From the NCBI RefSeq assembly GCF_000308775.1, contig NZ_BAGJ01000103.1, positions 91,816-155,815 of the forward strand: a stretch of DNA of 64,000 nucleotides. The letters are read 5' to 3'. Every line of letters begins with the position of its first letter. Position 1 is the stretch's first letter. The position numbers and the translations under genes were made by a program. Under the pieces are notes generated by a model. The model did not search any database. It saw nothing but the letters and a program-made list of their open reading frames with translations, and was not told where the DNA came from. Shown one piece after another: positions 1-8,794 of the stretch. The DNA comes from Nocardia testacea NBRC 100365 (GTDB lineage: Bacteria; Actinomycetota; Actinomycetes; Mycobacteriales; Mycobacteriaceae).

Positions 1-381
1 TCACCGATCAGAGAAGTGCCGCCGAGAAGTTATATGTCAGTTATAGATCAGTTATCCGCGGTCGAGAAGGCGTAGTCACGCACGTGCGGAATTCGAATCA
101 CATGATTTCCGGAAATTGCGTTTCGTTCGGATTCGCGGTGGACACCTCCAACTGCGCGGCGGCATCGGCCTTTCGGCCCCCGGAGGCACACCCGGCCATC
201 GATCACACCCGGCCGGGCATCCGCAAGGTAGACAATGCAATGTTGCGGAACCACCCGTCACCGAAGCCGAATGTGATTGATACCACAGGCTTTCAGGCAA
301 ATGATCAGCACACGCCGTCGCGGTGGGCATCGTACTGTTCAGCCCTACACAGAATTCCGGGCTTACCCGGCGGAACGTTGG
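1..381. other. Upstream region of the first MHYT gene, no gene seen
   Basis: No convincing coding frame is present; frames open through here lack start-site support and family resemblance. The first 60 bases are unusually AT-rich for the window and carry two direct repeats, GAGAAGT twice and CAGTTAT twice. A perfect 12-bp palindrome, ATTTCC/GGAAAT, lies at 105-116 and could be an operator for the gene starting at 382. Confidence 0.5.
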
Positions 382-1167
382 ATGGACATGCTTCACCTCG
401 AACACTTCGCGTTCGGCTGGCTGACGCCCGCCCTCGCGTATTTCCTCTCGGCCACCGGCTGCGCCATCGGATTGCAGTGCACCAGACAGGCCCGCCACGG
501 ACGACGCCGGCTGCTCTGGCTCACCCTCGCCTCGATCACCATCGGCGGAACCGGTATATGGGTCATGCATTTCGTGGCAATGCTGGGCTTTTCAATCGAC
601 GGGGCACAGATACGATTCGACGTCCCCCTCACCCTGCTCAGCGCGGCGACCTCGATCGGCGTGGTCGCCGCCGGCCTGTACCTGGTGACCACACCGGGCT
701 CGGGTCTCCCGGCGCTGCTGACCGGCGGTGTCATCACCGGACTCGGCATCGCGGCCATGCACTACACCGGCATGTACGCGATGCGCACCGACGCGCATAT
801 CGAATACGACCCTGCCCGCGTGGCGCTCTCTCTGGTCATCGCCACGGTCGCGGCCACCGCGACCCTATGGTTCGGTATGCGCTCGTGGGGAATACCGTCG
901 ACGCTGGGCGCGGCGCTCGTCATGGCCGCGGCGGTGGCGACGATGCACTACACCGGGATGTCGGCCATGCACGCGCACGCGGTGCCCGGCGCCGCGGCGC
1001 CCGACGGCGCCGAGCCACTGGACATCCTGGGCCCGCTGCTCGGCGCCATCAGCGTGGTCACCGTCGTGCTGCTCATCGGGGTCAGCATGGCGCTGACCAA
1101 CCCCCACGGCCCCGGCGCCCGAGCCGCGGCGAGCCCCCGGCAGCAGGAAGGCCCCCCGGTTCGCTGA
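382..1167 (+). CDS. MHYT-domain integral membrane sensor protein
   Basis: The predicted 261-residue protein is almost entirely hydrophobic, with about seven membrane segments and a short Arg/Ala/Pro-rich cytoplasmic tail. It carries the three repeated motifs that define the MHYT domain: MHFVAM, MHYTGMYAM and MHYTGMSAM. In this family, Met and His residues near the outer face are proposed to bind copper and sense a small ligand such as O2, CO or NO. No GGDEF, EAL or kinase domain is attached, so the output is unknown. The ATG at 382 is chosen because homology begins right after it; the frame is open further upstream without a better start. A paralogue of the same architecture lies at 19196-19963. 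Confidence 0.85.
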   Translation: MDMLHLEHFAFGWLTPALAYFLSATGCAIGLQCTRQARHGRRRLLWLTLASITIGGTGIWVMHFVAMLGFSIDGAQIRFDVPLTLLSAATSIGVVAAGLYLVTTPGSGLPALLTGGVITGLGIAAMHYTGMYAMRTDAHIEYDPARVALSLVIATVAATATLWFGMRSWGIPSTLGAALVMAAAVATMHYTGMSAMHAHAVPGAAAPDGAEPLDILGPLLGAISVVTVVLLIGVSMALTNPHGPGARAAASPRQQEGPPVR

Positions 1168-1181
1168 ACCGAACGGAGTCG

Positions 1182-1210
1182 TCCCGCACCCGGCGATACC
1201 GGGTACGGGA
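1182..1210 (+). terminator. Stem-loop 15 bases after the MHYT gene
   Basis: Arms TCCCG-c-ACCCGG and CCGGGT-a-CGGGA pair with one mismatch around a five-base loop. There is no T tract, as is common for terminators in high-GC actinobacteria. Confidence 0.55.
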
Positions 1211-1253
1211 TGCCGGCTGCCGCACCCACATCGAACGTGGCCGACGAGACGAA

Positions 1254-1305
1254 CGGCCGCGGCGGTGCGGGTGATCCGTGTGGATCCTCCGCACCGCCGC
1301 GGCCG
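1254..1305. terminator. Very strong hairpin between converging genes
   Basis: Arms 1254-1270 and 1289-1305 are perfect 17-bp inverted repeats (CGGCCGCGGCGGTGCGG and its complement). The 18-base loop contains an inner GATCC/GGATC pairing. It lies between the rightward MHYT gene and the leftward DUF6131 gene, so a bidirectional terminator is the simplest reading. Confidence 0.75.
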
Positions 1306-1331
1306 TCTGGCGAGGTCGACAGTGGACGGGG

Positions 1332-1487
1332 TCAGTAATAGTGCCGCCGGCCACCGACGGGCCGGCCCACCGATCCGGCGATGGCCAGTACCGCGCCGAC
1401 CACGAGCAGAACGAGGCCGATGGTGGTGAGCACGCCGATACCGAGCAGGTAACCGACGATGAGCAGAACGAGTCCGAGAACGATCAT
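1332..1487 (-). CDS. Small hydrophobic membrane protein, DUF6131-like
   Basis: The predicted 51-residue protein is one long run of Leu, Val, Ile and Gly, enough for two close membrane segments, ending in an Arg/His/Tyr tail (GGRRHYY). Small Gly-rich hydrophobic proteins of this type, annotated as DUF6131, are common next to stress and membrane genes in Nocardia and Mycobacterium; their role is unknown. The ATG at 1487 is the only start that keeps the hydrophobic core intact. A weak GAAAG lies upstream. The next leftward gene upstream, ending at 1537, is also a small membrane protein and may share its transcript. Confidence 0.7.
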   Translation of the reverse strand: MIVLGLVLLIVGYLLGIGVLTTIGLVLLVVGAVLAIAGSVGRPVGGRRHYY

Positions 1488-1536
1488 GACACTGACTTTC
1501 TGATTCGATATTCGATGTCCGGGCGAGGGACGGGGA

Positions 1537-1944
1537 TCACTTGGCGGTCGCCGCGCTCTTGTCCGGCTTGCGCAGCAACTTGCTCATCGACCAGGCCGGG
1601 GCCGCGGCAGCGGGCGCGGGCTTCTTCGCCGGCTCGTTGGTTCTGGCGAGATCCCGCTGGGCGGCGGCGATCTCCTTACGCGACTGCCGCAGCTCACGGC
1701 GGGTCGCCATGCCGCGGCGAGTGGACCGCCACGCCCCGGCGGAGACGAGGCCAACCCCCAGGCCCCCGACCACACCGACGATGATGCCGATGAGGAACAG
1801 TTCACCGGTGGTACCGGCAAAGTGGTAATCGAAGACCGAGAAGTCGCTGGTCAGACGATTGACATCACTGGTATTGGCCGCGACGCCGGCGACACCGGCG
1901 GCAACCGCCGCGACGGCGATCACGAGCCCGAGAACAATGATCAT
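1537..1944 (-). CDS. Two-span membrane protein with a charged C-terminal tail
   Basis: The predicted 135-residue protein has an N-terminal membrane segment (about residues 3-25), a short polar loop, a second Gly-rich segment (about 47-68), then a basic, Ala-rich cytoplasmic tail with RRELRQSRKEIAAAQRDLA, which could form a coiled coil. The layout resembles small LapA-like or DUF1049-like proteins, but no family is recognised with confidence. The ATG at 1944 is preferred because GGGA sits seven bases upstream; a TTG start at 1956 is possible but has no ribosome-binding site. Confidence 0.6.
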   Translation of the reverse strand: MIIVLGLVIAVAAVAAGVAGVAANTSDVNRLTSDFSVFDYHFAGTTGELFLIGIIVGVVGGLGVGLVSAGAWRSTRRGMATRRELRQSRKEIAAAQRDLARTNEPAKKPAPAAAAPAWSMSKLLRKPDKSAATAK

Positions 1945-2078
1945 GGCAATTCCCAAGGGTCGAGGAACACTATGCTCCCGCTATTCCCGGCGACGACGAA
2001 GTCAAACGGGGGCAAGGCCATGTCCGCCGGACGGATTCACCGGCGGGTCGCCCCGGGGCTCGGACGGGGCCCGGATAC

Positions 2079-3218
2079 TCAGGCGAAGAGGCCCCGGACG
2101 AACGGCACCGAATCGGGTAGCGAATCGTTCACGGCGCCATCGTGATCGGTGGGGTACACCTTCAGCGTCACCGGCTGCCGGTTCGCCGCGAGCACCGCCG
2201 CGAACCGCAGTGTCTCGGGGGTGATCACATCGGTGTCGAGCAGCCCCTGGCCGAGGAAGAGCGGTTTGTCGTAGCCGGATTCGGGCAGGCCGAGGTAACG
2301 GGTGAGCAGCCCGCGCAGGTCCGGAATATCGGCCAGCGGCCGGGTGAACAGATCGCCGATCACCACACCGTGGGCCATCAATTCCTCTCCGAAGGGAGAC
2401 AGGCATTCGGTGCGAGCGCGTTCCAGCCAGTACCGGCCGGAATCGGTGAGGAAGGAGTCGATGTCCAACTCGGGATAGGTGGTGCGCAGGCCGTTGAGCA
2501 GATACAGCGCATAGCCGGTGGTGTGCGCGCCCAGTTTCACCGGCGGTACGCCCGGACCCATGAGCGCGAGGATGTTCTCGATATAGGCGGGAACGCCGGT
2601 GGCCACCGCACCGCGGTAGTCCAGTTCCGGGCCGCCGAATTCGGTGGCGTACCGGGCGGTGGTGACCGCCGCTCCCCCACCCTGCGACTGCCCGACCACC
2701 ACCCACTTGCCGGAAACGGCGGAATAGTGCCCCGCCGCGGCCCGCACCGCGTCGACGACATTGCGGGCTTCCACCATCCCGTTCAGATACGGATGCTCCC
2801 CGGCAGTGCCCAGCCCGGCGTAGTCGGCGGCGATGATGGCATAGCCCTGCTCCAGCCATCGGCCCAGGTAGGCCCAGTCCCGTTCCACCGCACCCGGGCC
2901 GGCCACACTGTACGCGCACGAATCACCGAGCCCGACTGTGCCGTGCGCCCAGGCGATGACCGGCCAGCCGCCGGCCGGCGGCGCCCCGGCCGGGAAGTAC
3001 ACGGCGGCGCTGGCCACGGTCGGCGCGCCACCGACCGTGGTGGTCGTATAGAACATGCGCTGGGAGCCCACCGAACCGGGCAGTACGGCGGGGGCGGCCA
3101 GGGGTTCGACGGATTCCACGACGCCGGCGGCAGGTGCCGCGACCGCGTGCCCACCCGGCAGTCCCGAGATCGCCGCCGCGAGCATCGCGGTGACCGCCGC
3201 CGTACCGCATTTCCGCAT
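2079..3218 (-). CDS. Secreted lipase of the secretory lipase (LIP) family
   Basis: The predicted 379-residue alpha/beta hydrolase has an N-terminal signal peptide (basic MRKC, hydrophobic core, Ala-rich cleavage region near residues 26-29). The nucleophile elbow GQSQGG places the catalytic Ser at residue 178. AWAHGT near residue 91 fits the oxyanion region, and a C-terminal TDHDG supplies a likely catalytic His. Length and order of motifs match the LIP family of Mycobacteriales and Candida, which hydrolyse acylglycerols outside the cell. GAGAGGAG lies six bases before the ATG. It stands alone on the leftward strand; the gap of 419 bases upstream may hold its promoter. Confidence 0.85.
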   Translation of the reverse strand: MRKCGTAAVTAMLAAAISGLPGGHAVAAPAAGVVESVEPLAAPAVLPGSVGSQRMFYTTTTVGGAPTVASAAVYFPAGAPPAGGWPVIAWAHGTVGLGDSCAYSVAGPGAVERDWAYLGRWLEQGYAIIAADYAGLGTAGEHPYLNGMVEARNVVDAVRAAAGHYSAVSGKWVVVGQSQGGGAAVTTARYATEFGGPELDYRGAVATGVPAYIENILALMGPGVPPVKLGAHTTGYALYLLNGLRTTYPELDIDSFLTDSGRYWLERARTECLSPFGEELMAHGVVIGDLFTRPLADIPDLRGLLTRYLGLPESGYDKPLFLGQGLLDTDVITPETLRFAAVLAANRQPVTLKVYPTDHDGAVNDSLPDSVPFVRGLFA

Positions 3219-3637
3219 GATGCTCCTCTCGCCGGATCACCCACCGTGCTGTACGCCTCGGGCGGTGCCCGGTCAGTCTTCCACCTGGACGCGCGACCGA
3301 TCACGTCGGCATGCCGTCCGGCCCGGGAAATCGGGCGAATGGACCGGCGTCCACGTCTCCGGTCATCCCGCCCGCTCGGGAGCATGGGCGAAAACGTCCG
3401 TCAGCTGTCCCGCCGGGGCGATGAGTTCGCGGTGACCGTCCCACTCGGCTCCCGGGCCGCGGTGTGCAGGACAAGCCCCGGCTCGTCTTCGGGCTGCTCA
3501 CCGCCGCTCTGTTGCCGGGAGCCGCCCGGTCCGGCCCATCGTGTGGCCGGCCGGAGCAGCGGAGTCGCGACCGCCCGGGTCGCCACCCCGCCCGCCGACC
3601 GGCCGGAAACGCCGCGTGATGTGCGGATGGGCGGCGG
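3219..3637. other. Intergenic region without a supported gene
   Basis: This stretch lies between the lipase start and the esterase stop, both leftward. Frames are short and uniformly Arg/Pro/Ser-rich, typical of non-coding GC-rich DNA read in the wrong frame. A leftward stretch near 3401-3586 has a faint likeness to a histidine-kinase ATPase end, too weak to call a gene remnant. Confidence 0.5.
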
Positions 3638-4579
3638 TCAGACGCCGATGGCCCGCGCCAGATGCGGCCACGAATCGTGCAGGTCGTATTCGAACTGACC
3701 CCAGGTGTGCGCGCCGGCCGGACGGTCGATATGCACCGCGCCGATCCCGAGTTCGCCCAGGCGGTCGGCGAAGGCCGACGTGCAGGCGGCGGCAACGGCT
3801 TCGACCGGCGGGAATCCCCAGCCCCGGTCGATCGCGCCGGGCATCCCCGACGCGGCGGACAGATAGATGGTCTTTCCGGCCAGCCGGGCGGCGTGCGCGA
3901 ACGCGTCGTGGGCCTGCCAGCCCGCGGACCCGGGCGCACCCCACATATTGCCCGGGTTGGCGCCGCCCCGCACCACCTGCGCACTCACCATCGCGATGCC
4001 CGCGGCGTCGGTGGACCACGGGCATCCGCTGTAGGAGGCGACCGCCTCGTAGCGATCCGGCGCCTGGATGGCGAGGTCCACGGCCGACCCGCCGCTCATC
4101 GATACCCCGGCGATCGCATTGCGACCGGTGGTGCCGAACCGGGCGTCCACGACCGAAGGCAGCTCGCGGGTGAGGTAGGTCTGCCAGCGAGCGCGGCCGA
4201 CCACGGGATCGTCGGTGTGCCAGTCGGTGTACATCGAGTGGGCGCCGCCGATCGGCATCACCACGTTCACGTTCTTGTCCCCGAAGAACTGCCGGACATC
4301 GGTATCGTCCCACCAGGAGATCCCGTCGCTACCGCCGCCGATACCGGTCAGCAGGTACACCGTGGGTGCCGGCCCCCCACCCGGCGCGGGAATGACCCGG
4401 TTGGTCACCACGGTGTCCATGGCGGGTGAGTACACGTCGAGCAGGATCGCGCGACCGTCGATCGGTTTCTCCGCATCGACCCGCGGCCCCGGAGCGGCCG
4501 CGGCGTGCTGAAGGGTGAACAGGGACGCCGCGACAGTCAGTACCGCGGTCGACATCGTGAGCAAGAATTTGTACCGCAC
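3638..4579 (-). CDS. Secreted esterase, antigen 85/esterase D-like
   Basis: The predicted 313-residue protein has a signal peptide (residues 1-29, ending AAAA) and the PF00756 alpha/beta-hydrolase fold. The nucleophile motif GVSMSGG places Ser at about residue 160, as in antigen 85 (GLSMAG). A Trp-Asp rich segment (ISWWDDTDVRQFF) and a final GAHTWGQ with the catalytic His fit mycolyltransferase-like esterases. In mycolate bacteria these proteins move mycolic acids between trehalose, arabinogalactan and other acceptors in the cell envelope. This one could also be a general acyl esterase. No adjacent gene suggests an operon. Confidence 0.78.
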   Translation of the reverse strand: MRYKFLLTMSTAVLTVAASLFTLQHAAAAPGPRVDAEKPIDGRAILLDVYSPAMDTVVTNRVIPAPGGGPAPTVYLLTGIGGGSDGISWWDDTDVRQFFGDKNVNVVMPIGGAHSMYTDWHTDDPVVGRARWQTYLTRELPSVVDARFGTTGRNAIAGVSMSGGSAVDLAIQAPDRYEAVASYSGCPWSTDAAGIAMVSAQVVRGGANPGNMWGAPGSAGWQAHDAFAHAARLAGKTIYLSAASGMPGAIDRGWGFPPVEAVAAACTSAFADRLGELGIGAVHIDRPAGAHTWGQFEYDLHDSWPHLARAIGV

Positions 4580-4937
4580 CCCTCCGGTGTACCCATTCGC
4601 GCACCGGATCGCCGCCGGACTTCGATGTTTCCGTTGTGCGCCAGCATTTCTCGCGGTCGCTCGCGAAAAGCCGCTGCTCGGTCCGGGTACCTCCGGAGCA
4701 GTCCGGTGCGAGCGCGCCCGGCCGTGCGGGCAGGATGCCCCGGCACGGCGATCCCACCGTCACCCGGCCCGGCCCGGCCGTGCGGAGCGGTTGTCGGCGG
4801 GTCTGCGCACGGCCCGGCCGGGCCACCCGGTAGAAAGAAGACAGGGCACACGCCGGGCGCGCGGCCGGTCTCCACGATCATCGCCGCCCCGGTGGACCCG
4901 CCGAAATGTTGGAACAGTCGAACGAAAGAGCTGGTTC

Positions 4938-6383
4938 ATGGCTTCCTCCGCAGCGCGTGCACAGATCGGGGTCACCGGCCTGGCGGTGATGGGCAGCAAT
5001 ATCGCCCGCAACTTCGCCAAGCACGGCTACACCGTGGCACTGCACAATCGCAGCGTCGCCAAAACCGACGCGCTGCTCGCTGCGCACGGCGACGACGGTG
5101 ATTTCGTCCGCACCGAGACCATCGCCGAGTTCGTCGCCGCGCTGGAGAAGCCGCGCCGGGTGCTCATCATGGTGAAGGCCGGCGACGCCACCGACGCGGT
5201 GATCGAAGAGCTGGCCGACGCCATGGAAACCGGCGACATCATCATCGACGGCGGCAACGCCCTCTACACCGACACCATCCGGCGCGAGGCCGCGCTGCGG
5301 GCCCGCGGCCTCAATTTCGTCGGCGCCGGGATCTCCGGCGGCGAGGAGGGGGCCCTCAACGGTCCGTCGATCATGCCGGGCGGGCCCGCCGAGTCCTACG
5401 AATCGCTGGGACCGCTGCTGGAGTCCATCGCCGCCCAGGTCGACGGCACCCCGTGCTGCACCCATATCGGCCCGGACGGGTCCGGCCATTTCGTGAAGAT
5501 GGTGCACAACGGCATCGAATACGCCGATATGCAGCTCATCGGCGAGGCGTACCACCTGTTCCGCGCCGCGCTGGACCTGGATCCGAAGCAGATCGCCGAT
5601 ATCTTCACCCAGTGGAACTCCGGTGATCTGGAGAGCTACCTGGTGGAGATCACCGCCGAAGTACTGAACCAGGTCGACGCGAAAACCGGCAAGCCGTTGG
5701 TCGATGTGATCGTGGACGCGGCCGAGCAGAAGGGCACCGGTCGCTGGACCGTGAAATCCGCGCTCGACCTGGGCGTTCCGGTGACCGGTATCGCCGAGGC
5801 CGTATTCGCCCGGGCGCTGTCGGGGGCGCGGGGGCAGCGCGCCGCGGCCGTGGGCCTCGCCGCCGGCGAACTCGCCGCCAAACCCTCCGATATCGCGCAG
5901 TTCACCGAGGACATCCGGCAGGCCCTGTACGCGTCCAAGGTGGTGGCCTACGCCCAGGGCTTCGACCAGATCGCGGCCGGCAGCGCCGAATACGGCTGGA
6001 ATCTCACGCCCGGCGATCTGGCCACCATCTGGCGCGGCGGCTGCATCATCCGGGCCCGCTTCCTGAACCGCATCAAGGAGGCCTACGAAACCGATCCGGC
6101 CCTGCCGAGCCTGATCCTCGCACCGTATTTCCGCAACGCGATCGAGACGGCGATCGACAGCTGGCGGCGGGTGGTCTCCACCGCGACGCTGCTCGGAATC
6201 CCGGTGCCGGCGTTCGCCTCCTCGCTGTCCTACTACGACGCGCTGCGTGCCGAACGGCTACCCGCCGCCCTCACCCAGGCCCAGCGTGATTTCTTCGGCG
6301 CGCACACCTACGAGCGGATCGATGCCGAGGGCAAGTTCCACACGCTGTGGAGCGAGGACCGGTCCGAGGTCGCGGCCGGCTGA
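4938..6383 (+). CDS. gnd: NADP-dependent 6-phosphogluconate dehydrogenase (decarboxylating)
   Basis: This predicted cytosolic enzyme of 481 residues oxidises 6-phosphogluconate to ribulose 5-phosphate and CO2 in the pentose phosphate pathway. The N-terminal Rossmann motif GLAVMGSN with HNRS after beta-2 indicates NADP. GISGGEEGA contacts substrate and GSGHFVKMVHNGIEY holds the catalytic Lys and Asn. The C-terminal helical domain (KGTGRWT, SYYDALR) is complete. Length fits the long (about 470-480 residue) form. The ATG at 4938 is chosen because the fold begins there and GAAAGAG sits upstream; longer in-frame extension has no homology. Confidence 0.95.
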   Translation: MASSAARAQIGVTGLAVMGSNIARNFAKHGYTVALHNRSVAKTDALLAAHGDDGDFVRTETIAEFVAALEKPRRVLIMVKAGDATDAVIEELADAMETGDIIIDGGNALYTDTIRREAALRARGLNFVGAGISGGEEGALNGPSIMPGGPAESYESLGPLLESIAAQVDGTPCCTHIGPDGSGHFVKMVHNGIEYADMQLIGEAYHLFRAALDLDPKQIADIFTQWNSGDLESYLVEITAEVLNQVDAKTGKPLVDVIVDAAEQKGTGRWTVKSALDLGVPVTGIAEAVFARALSGARGQRAAAVGLAAGELAAKPSDIAQFTEDIRQALYASKVVAYAQGFDQIAAGSAEYGWNLTPGDLATIWRGGCIIRARFLNRIKEAYETDPALPSLILAPYFRNAIETAIDSWRRVVSTATLLGIPVPAFASSLSYYDALRAERLPAALTQAQRDFFGAHTYERIDAEGKFHTLWSEDRSEVAAG

Positions 6384-6419
6384 GCGCCCGGTCGCCGGGC
6401 GCATCTCCACCCGGCGACC
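6384..6419 (+). terminator. Two mutually exclusive hairpins after gnd
   Basis: Directly after the stop codon, GCGCCCGG-TCG-CCGGGCGC forms an 8-bp stem at 6384-6402. The overlapping GGTCGCCGGG at 6390-6399 can instead pair with CCCGGCGACC at 6410-6419, a perfect 10-bp stem. Only one can form at a time. A terminator is most likely. Confidence 0.6.
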
Positions 6420-6429
6420 GGCACATCTC

Positions 6430-6459
6430 TTGACTCCGGGTCATCCGACCAGTTGCAAT
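6430..6459 (+). promoter_or_regulatory. Candidate leaderless promoter of the amidohydrolase gene
   Basis: TTGACT at 6430-6435 and TGCAAT at 6454-6459 are 18 bases apart. Six bases separate the second box from the GTG start at 6465, the spacing expected when transcription starts at the start codon. No ribosome-binding site at a usual distance is seen. Confidence 0.4.
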
Positions 6460-6464
6460 GAGGT

Positions 6465-8210
6465 GTGAGCTACGACACGATCATCAAAGGTGGCCGCTGG
6501 TTCGACGGTACCGGTGCGGCCTCCGCGATTCGCCATCTCGGACTGCGCGGCGACCGGGTCGTGACCGTTTCCGCGGAACCACTCGATGAGACCGGCTGCC
6601 CGGACGTGGTGGACGCGGCGGGTCGATGGGTGCTGCCGGGAATGATCGATATCCACACCCACTACGACATCGAGGTCCTGAAGTCTCCGGCGCTGTCGGA
6701 ATCGGTCCGACACGGAATCACCACGGTGCTGCTGGGCTCGTGCTCACTGTCCACCGTGCACATCGACCCCACCGGCGCGGGCGATATCTTCGGTCGTGTG
6801 GAGGCCATTCCGCGCCGCCATGTGATCGATACCCTCGACGAGACCAAGACCTGGACCTCCGCCCGCGAGTATGTCGCCGCCCTCGAACGGCTACCGCTGG
6901 GCCCGAATATCGCGGCCATGCTCGGTCATTCGGATATCCGGACCGCACGCCTCGGCCTGGACCGCGCCACCCGCAAGGACGTCCGACCCACCCGCGCGGA
7001 ACTGGCGGATATGGAGGCGGCGCTGCACGAAGCGCTCGACGCCGGATTCCTCGGTCTGTCGGCGCAGCAGCTGCTGTTCGACAAGGTCGACGGCGAAACC
7101 TGCCGTTCGCGCACATTGCCGTCCACCTATGCGCGGGCGAAGGAGCGCCGCCGCCTCAACGCGATCCTGCGCCGGCGCGGCCGGGTGCTACAGGGCGGGC
7201 CGGACATCACCTCGCCGCGCAGTCTCGGCGCGATGATCTTCAGCAGCCTGGGGATCGGGCGCCGCAACCTCAAGACCAGCTTGCTCTCCGCGGCCGATAT
7301 CAAGGCCAACCCGTACGCGGTGGTGCTGATCGGCTCGCTGGCGCGGCTGGTCAACGCGTTCGGCGCGAATTTCCGCTGGCAGCATCTGCCCGTCCCGTTC
7401 GAGGTGTATGCCGACGGTATCGATCTGGTGATCTTCGAGGAGTTCGGCTCCGGCGCGGCGGCCCTGCACCTGGCCGACCGGGTGAAGCGCGACGCGCTGC
7501 TTGCCGACGAGAACTACCGCCGCCGCTTCCGCAAGGATTACGACGCGAAATTCGGGATGCGGGTCTGGCACCGCGATTTCTTCGATGCCGATATCGTGAG
7601 CTGCCCCGACGAGACGGTCGTCGGGAAGACCTTCGGGCAGGTCGGCGTGGACCGGGGCGGTCTGCACCCGGTGGACGCCTTCCTCGACCTGGTTCTCGAA
7701 CACGGCACCAAACTGCGCTGGCGCACCACCATTTCCAACCATCGGCCGGAGATCCTGGATCGCTTCGCCGCCGATCCCGGAGTCCAGCTGGGCTTCTCCG
7801 ACGCGGGCGCCCATCTGCGGAACATGGCCTTCTACAATTTCGGGCTCCGCTTCCTGCGCCGGATGTACCGGGCCGAACAGGCGGGCACTCCGGTGATTCC
7901 GCTCGAGCGCGCGGTGCACCGGCTCACCGGCGAACTCGCCGACTGGTACGACATCGACGCCGGACACCTGCGTGAGGGCGATCGCGCCGATCTGGTCGTC
8001 ATCGATCCGGCGGGCCTCGACGATTCGCTCGACGCCTACGCCGAGAGTCCGGTGGCCCAGTACGGCGGGCTGGAACGCATGGTGAACCGCAACGACGCCG
8101 CCGTCACGGCGGTGTACATCGGCGGACGGTACGTATTCGGTGCCGGCGCCGCCGACCCGGCCCTGGGCAGCGCCCGCACCGGACGCTTCCTGCGGGCCGG
8201 GCAGCGCTGA
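6465..8210 (+). CDS. Amidohydrolase of the N-acyl-D-amino-acid deacylase family
   Basis: The predicted 581-residue enzyme is a metal-dependent hydrolase. The N-terminal beta domain (YDTIIKGGRWFDGTG) is followed by the metal-binding GMIDIHTHYD near residue 62, GHSDIR near 150, a long helical insertion typical of D-aminoacylases, and a late FSDAGAHLRNM motif with the metal/catalytic Asp. The final segment (GDRADLVVIDPAGL) is the usual return to the beta domain. Family members remove acyl groups from N-acyl-D-amino acids or related amides in the cytosol; the substrate here is not evident. The start is GTG at 6465, close to a candidate promoter, so the transcript may be leaderless. Confidence 0.85.
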   Translation: MSYDTIIKGGRWFDGTGAASAIRHLGLRGDRVVTVSAEPLDETGCPDVVDAAGRWVLPGMIDIHTHYDIEVLKSPALSESVRHGITTVLLGSCSLSTVHIDPTGAGDIFGRVEAIPRRHVIDTLDETKTWTSAREYVAALERLPLGPNIAAMLGHSDIRTARLGLDRATRKDVRPTRAELADMEAALHEALDAGFLGLSAQQLLFDKVDGETCRSRTLPSTYARAKERRRLNAILRRRGRVLQGGPDITSPRSLGAMIFSSLGIGRRNLKTSLLSAADIKANPYAVVLIGSLARLVNAFGANFRWQHLPVPFEVYADGIDLVIFEEFGSGAAALHLADRVKRDALLADENYRRRFRKDYDAKFGMRVWHRDFFDADIVSCPDETVVGKTFGQVGVDRGGLHPVDAFLDLVLEHGTKLRWRTTISNHRPEILDRFAADPGVQLGFSDAGAHLRNMAFYNFGLRFLRRMYRAEQAGTPVIPLERAVHRLTGELADWYDIDAGHLREGDRADLVVIDPAGLDDSLDAYAESPVAQYGGLERMVNRNDAAVTAVYIGGRYVFGAGAADPALGSARTGRFLRAGQR

Positions 8211-8343
8211 GATAGTTCCGGACGGGGCGGCCCGCCGAGGCTTCCGACGGCGCCTTGCTCGCGGGCGGTCGCCCACAACGCACTCACGCACGGCCGGCCC
8301 GAGGCGATATCCGGGCCAGTTCGTCCAGGGGCAGGCGGGAGTA

Positions 8344-8788
8344 TCAGCGTGCGGAGCCTGCCTGCGGCGGTGGGGTGGTCGCGGAAAGGGCGCGTAGATC
8401 GTCGAAGGTTTGGGACAGATGTGCGTCCAAACTCTGTGCGGGATCGTCGATCCAGGCGTGGACCGCGTGCTGATAGGCGGCCCAGCCGGTTCGGGCGGCC
8501 AGCCCGGCCGACCCGACACCGACACCGCGCTGCCGCAGCGCCTCTGCCACCGCATCGGTGAGCCACGCATGCTTGGCCAACTCGCGTTCGCGCAGCGCCG
8601 GGGTCGCCGCGATGACTTTCCATCGCGGTTCGGCGAACGCGCGGTTGTTCTCCAGATTCCGCGCGCATTCACGGAAAGCGCCCAGCAGGATCTCGAACGG
8701 CTCGCGCCCCCCGGGCGCTTCGGCGATCGCTTGCATCAGCGCGGCGCGGAGCTCGGCTTCGCCGTCGAAAAGCACCTCGCGCTTATCC
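8344..8788 (-). pseudogene. TetR regulator remnant lacking its DNA-binding N-terminus
   Basis: The readable part begins around DKREVLFDGEAEL, which corresponds to the end of the third helix region of TetR proteins (YFxxKxxVL), and runs through a typical ligand-binding domain ending QAGSAR. The usual 45 or so N-terminal residues with the helix-turn-helix are missing. Upstream, the frame becomes unrelated Pro/Ser/Thr-rich sequence and then a stop. The break coincides with the start of the oppositely oriented SDR remnant at 8795. A GTG at 8775 could start a 143-residue product, but it would not bind DNA in the usual way. Confidence 0.75.
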
Positions 8789-8794
8789 GGGACC

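Noticed and set aside
84..1274. Long open frame overlapping the first MHYT gene in another frame
   Set aside because: It is Arg/His/Pro-rich with no family likeness, whereas the MHYT frame has clear motifs; it is a by-product of GC-rich codon use.
3401..3586. Possible histidine-kinase C-terminal remnant on the reverse strand (GLVLHTAAREPSGTVTANSS)
   Set aside because: The likeness to the kinase G2 box is short and the surrounding frame is low-complexity Arg/Pro/Ser sequence typical of antisense GC-rich DNA.
2142..3698. Long rightward frame opposite the lipase gene
   Set aside because: It is the antisense shadow of the lipase, with no start site or family resemblance, and runs across a non-coding gap.
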